The translations under genes and the position numbers were made by a program. From assembly GCA_946482045.1 (NCBI GenBank), contig CAMLPZ010000080.1:1-14746 (forward strand): 14,746 nt of DNA. Reading direction: 5' to 3'. Source of the stretch: an uncultured Asticcacaulis sp. (GTDB lineage Bacteria > Pseudomonadota > Alphaproteobacteria > Caulobacterales > Caulobacteraceae). Position 1 is the first letter of the stretch, and every line of letters begins with the position of its first letter. Under the pieces are notes generated by a model. That model saw only the letters and a program-made list of their open reading frames with translations, was not told the DNA's origin and did not search any database. Below, in pieces: positions 12,791-14,746 of this stretch.

Positions 12791-13933
12791 ATGACGGGCG
12801 CGTACACAGCCGAAACCATAACCTTGCCAACCGGCGAACTGAGCCTGATCGTGCAGGATGGCCCGCCATTGCGCGACCTGTGCGATTTCGCCGCCCGGTC
12901 CAATCCGAAGCGCGGCTTTCTGATCGTCTCGAAGATCCTCGGCCGCCACCTGCCGGCGTCACCGGCTGAGATGCGTAAGTCGATGCAGGCGCTGGCTAAG
13001 AAGATCTCGCTCGACCTGCCGCAACCCATCGTGTTCCTCGGACTGGCGGAGACAGCGACGGCGCTGGGGCAGGGGGTGTTTGCGGCGTTCCAACAACTCT
13101 ATCCGGCAGCCGATGTCCTGTACCTGCAAAGCGCGCGGCAAAGGGTCGAGGGCGCGCGCGTGCTGACGACCTTCGAAGAAGGCCACAGCCACGCCACGAC
13201 CCATCTTGTCCAGATTGCTGATCCGGCGCTGGAAGCCAAGGCACGGTCGGCGAGGTCGCTGGTCATCGTCGACGACGAATGCAGCACGGGAAACACCTTT
13301 ATCGGCGCGGCCGAGGCCTTGGCCGGTGTGATGCCACACCTCGAACGGATCGAGACCTGCTGCATTACCGACTGGGGCGGCGGCGCCTATCTCGACGCCA
13401 TGCCGCGCCCGACCCAGGCGCGGGCCATCCTGTCAGGTAGCATGCAGTGGCAGGCCGCGCCCCTGTTGGCGCAGCCGGCGTTGGCGGCAAGCACCAATCA
13501 GGCCGGTGGTGCGCCCACCAAGGGCATGCGCAGCCGCACGGGGCTGACCCGCCCGGAACACGCCGTGCGCCAACCGATCAAGGCCGCCGCCGGCGAGCGC
13601 ATCCTGGTGCTGGGTGAGGGCGAACATTCCTACGAGGCGCTGCTGGCCGCGGAAGAGGTTGAGGCACAGGGCGCCATCGCCGCGGTCCAGTGCATTACCC
13701 GCAGCCCGGCGTTGCTGGGCCATGCTATGCAGAGCGCGTCAAAGTTTTCGGACGCCTATGGCAGCGGAGCGCCCTGTTTTCTCTACAATATCCTCGGCCA
13801 TCGTCCGGACCGGATACTGATCATGAGCGAGATCGTGAAGGATCAGGCCGCTGAGGCGCGCGCGGCGCTCAAGCAACTGGGCTATGATATCCCGGTCGAG
13901 GTCATCGCCTGCCGTTATGGAGACGGCCAATGA
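12791..13933 (+). CDS. Phosphoribosyltransferase with C-terminal TRSP domain (380 aa)
   Basis: The N-terminal half is a type I phosphoribosyltransferase fold (PRTase_2 type). It shows PIVFLGLAETATALGQGVF (79-97), a hood/loop YLQSARQRVEG and the PRPP-binding motif LVIVDDECSTGNTFIGA (157-173) with Asp161/Asp162 and Thr169. A flexible, proline-poor but polar segment (230-265) joins it to a second domain. This domain begins ERILVLGEGEHSYEALLAAE and carries the name-giving motif Thr-Arg-Ser-Pro at 303-306 (CITRSPALLGHAM), followed by FLYNILGHRPDRILIMSE. This combination is known from Ter biosynthetic clusters, where it is proposed to attach a ribose-5-phosphate to a base-like acceptor. AAGG precedes the ATG, eight bases after the protease stop. 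The substrate is not shown by sequence. Confidence 0.92.
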   Translation: MTGAYTAETITLPTGELSLIVQDGPPLRDLCDFAARSNPKRGFLIVSKILGRHLPASPAEMRKSMQALAKKISLDLPQPIVFLGLAETATALGQGVFAAFQQLYPAADVLYLQSARQRVEGARVLTTFEEGHSHATTHLVQIADPALEAKARSARSLVIVDDECSTGNTFIGAAEALAGVMPHLERIETCCITDWGGGAYLDAMPRPTQARAILSGSMQWQAAPLLAQPALAASTNQAGGAPTKGMRSRTGLTRPEHAVRQPIKAAAGERILVLGEGEHSYEALLAAEEVEAQGAIAAVQCITRSPALLGHAMQSASKFSDAYGSGAPCFLYNILGHRPDRILIMSEIVKDQAAEARAALKQLGYDIPVEVIACRYGDGQ

Positions 13934-14676
13934 CCGCGCCGATCATTCTCGCGGACCTGGACGACACCCTGTTTCAGACCGCCCGCAAGTGCCCGGGAGG
14001 TGTCACCGACGGCCTGCGCCTGATGAGCCGGCTTGATGACGGCAGTCCCAGCGGCTACGCAACAGTGCGGCAGCAGAACCTGATGAAGTGGCTGCGGGGC
14101 GGTCAACTTATACCCGTGACGGCGCGCAGCCGCGACGTGCTGGCGCGCGTCGATATCGAACAGGCGCCGGCCATCTGCGGCAATGGCGGCCTGATCCTGC
14201 GCGACGATGGCGAGATCGATCCGGACTGGCACGATCAGTTGGTAGCGGAAGCCCGCAACAGCGAGGACGTCAGCGAAGTCTACACGGCGCTGACGGCTAA
14301 GCTCGATCCTGCCGCGTTCCGGCACTGGATCGCGGCGGAAAACGGCATGCCGCAATTCTTCGCCATCAAGAGCAACCACGATCATGGCGAAGTCCTGGCC
14401 GAAGTCGAATGCGACCTGCTGCCGCTTGTGCCCGTCGGCTGGCGGGTACACCGCAATGGCAACAATCTCGCCTACTGCCCGGCCTGGCTAAATAAGCGCC
14501 ACGCCGTGCGCTACCTGATCGACAAGCTGCGTCTCGATGCGCCCGACGCCCCGGTGATCGGCATCGGCGACAGCGTGTCCGATGTCGGCTTCATGGACCT
14601 GTGCGACTTCGCGATGACGCCGACGCGGTCCCAGCTCTGGACCCATGTGGTGAGGGACAATGTCTGGATTGATTGA
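13930..14676 (+). CDS. HAD-superfamily phosphatase (248 aa)
   Basis: All four HAD motifs are visible: ADLDDTLF with nucleophile Asp9 and acid/base Asp11, VTARS with Thr64, Lys189 in NKRHAVRYLID, and GIGDSVSDVGFM with Asp214/Asp218. The large cap between motifs II and III (about 85-185, GNGGLILRDDG ...) is of the Cof/sucrose-phosphatase type (C2 cap). It should remove a phosphate from a small molecule, plausibly the product of the PRTase pathway. The start ATG overlaps the previous stop (ATGA), and the 3' end overlaps the next gene by 17 bases, so translation is coupled on both sides. The enzyme class is certain. The substrate is an inference from neighbours. Confidence 0.92.
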   Translation: MTAPIILADLDDTLFQTARKCPGGVTDGLRLMSRLDDGSPSGYATVRQQNLMKWLRGGQLIPVTARSRDVLARVDIEQAPAICGNGGLILRDDGEIDPDWHDQLVAEARNSEDVSEVYTALTAKLDPAAFRHWIAAENGMPQFFAIKSNHDHGEVLAEVECDLLPLVPVGWRVHRNGNNLAYCPAWLNKRHAVRYLIDKLRLDAPDAPVIGIGDSVSDVGFMDLCDFAMTPTRSQLWTHVVRDNVWID

Positions 14677-14746
14677 CGCTCCCGCGGACGTCTTTTCGGG
14701 CACCTATGCGCCTGACGACGTTATCATGCTGCTCAAGCCCTCGGCC
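14660..14746 (+). CDS. StiP-like protein (PRTase/PELOTA type), N-terminal fragment cut by window end
   Basis: Only 29 residues are visible, MSGLIDAPADVFSGTYAPDD then VIMLLKPSA. The FSGxYxPxDVxxLLKP pattern matches, from memory, the opening of the family annotated as cysteine protease StiP. That family was reinterpreted as a phosphoribosyltransferase-like protein, often with a C-terminal PELOTA RNA-binding domain, and is a standing member of Ter biosynthetic clusters. GAGG at 14652-14655 is the ribosome site, five bases before the ATG, inside the HAD gene. The 17-base overlap with the HAD gene supports coupling. The rest of the protein lies beyond the window. Confidence 0.7.
   Translation, partial: MSGLIDAPADVFSGTYAPDDVIMLLKPSA

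Noticed and set aside
1..14746. CRISPR arrays, tRNA/rRNA genes, insertion sequences or integrase
   Set aside because: No regularly spaced direct repeats, cloverleaf-like sequences, transposase frames or attachment-type duplications were seen.

Overview
The window is GC-rich alphaproteobacterial chromosomal DNA. Gene content and style (an H-box kinase of the MVSHELRTPLN type, a four-cysteine secreted protein, a mmgR/ar8-like sRNA, dense coding with GAGG-type ribosome sites) suggest a Caulobacteraceae-like organism. The genus cannot be fixed from sequence reading alone.

Left part (1-4700) is mixed housekeeping and small genes. A sensor kinase without an evident sensor domain runs off the left edge, followed by a 60-residue protein. 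A probable small RNA with its own promoter and terminator lies at 857-976. Next come a 157-residue hypothetical, a 78-residue acidic protein, a DUF2905 membrane protein preceded by a possible 53-residue gene, peptide chain release factor 3 (prfC), and a 60-residue hypothetical. Two oppositely oriented REP-like palindromic units sit at 4536-4700, and the second forms the last codons of the next gene.

Middle part (4687-6165) is a divergent regulatory unit. A TetR/AcrR repressor gene faces a two-gene operon encoding a secreted four-cysteine protein and a MAPEG-family membrane protein. Two matching inverted repeats (TTTTGTAC-N6-GTACAAAA and a one-base variant) lie between them and are the likely operators.

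Right part (6458 to the window end) is one long plus-strand Ter (tellurium-resistance type) stress operon. The order is TerD-like protein with a Gly-rich insert, TerA-like double TerD protein with a polyproline linker, DUF475/TerC-type membrane protein, two canonical TerD proteins, ATP-grasp ligase, TerD-like/trypsin-like protease fusion, phosphoribosyltransferase with a TRSP domain, HAD phosphatase, and the start of a StiP-like (PRTase/PELOTA) protein. From the ATP-grasp gene onward genes overlap or are less than 10 bases apart, which indicates translational coupling. The enzymes match the Ter-associated set proposed by comparative genomics to make a nucleoside-like metabolite. TerD proteins are calcium-binding and DUF475/TerC is a membrane partner, so the operon couples a membrane-associated calcium or metal sensing module to a small-molecule pathway. 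Here it also carries a cytoplasmic serine protease with a TerD-like N-terminus, which is the most unusual element of the window.
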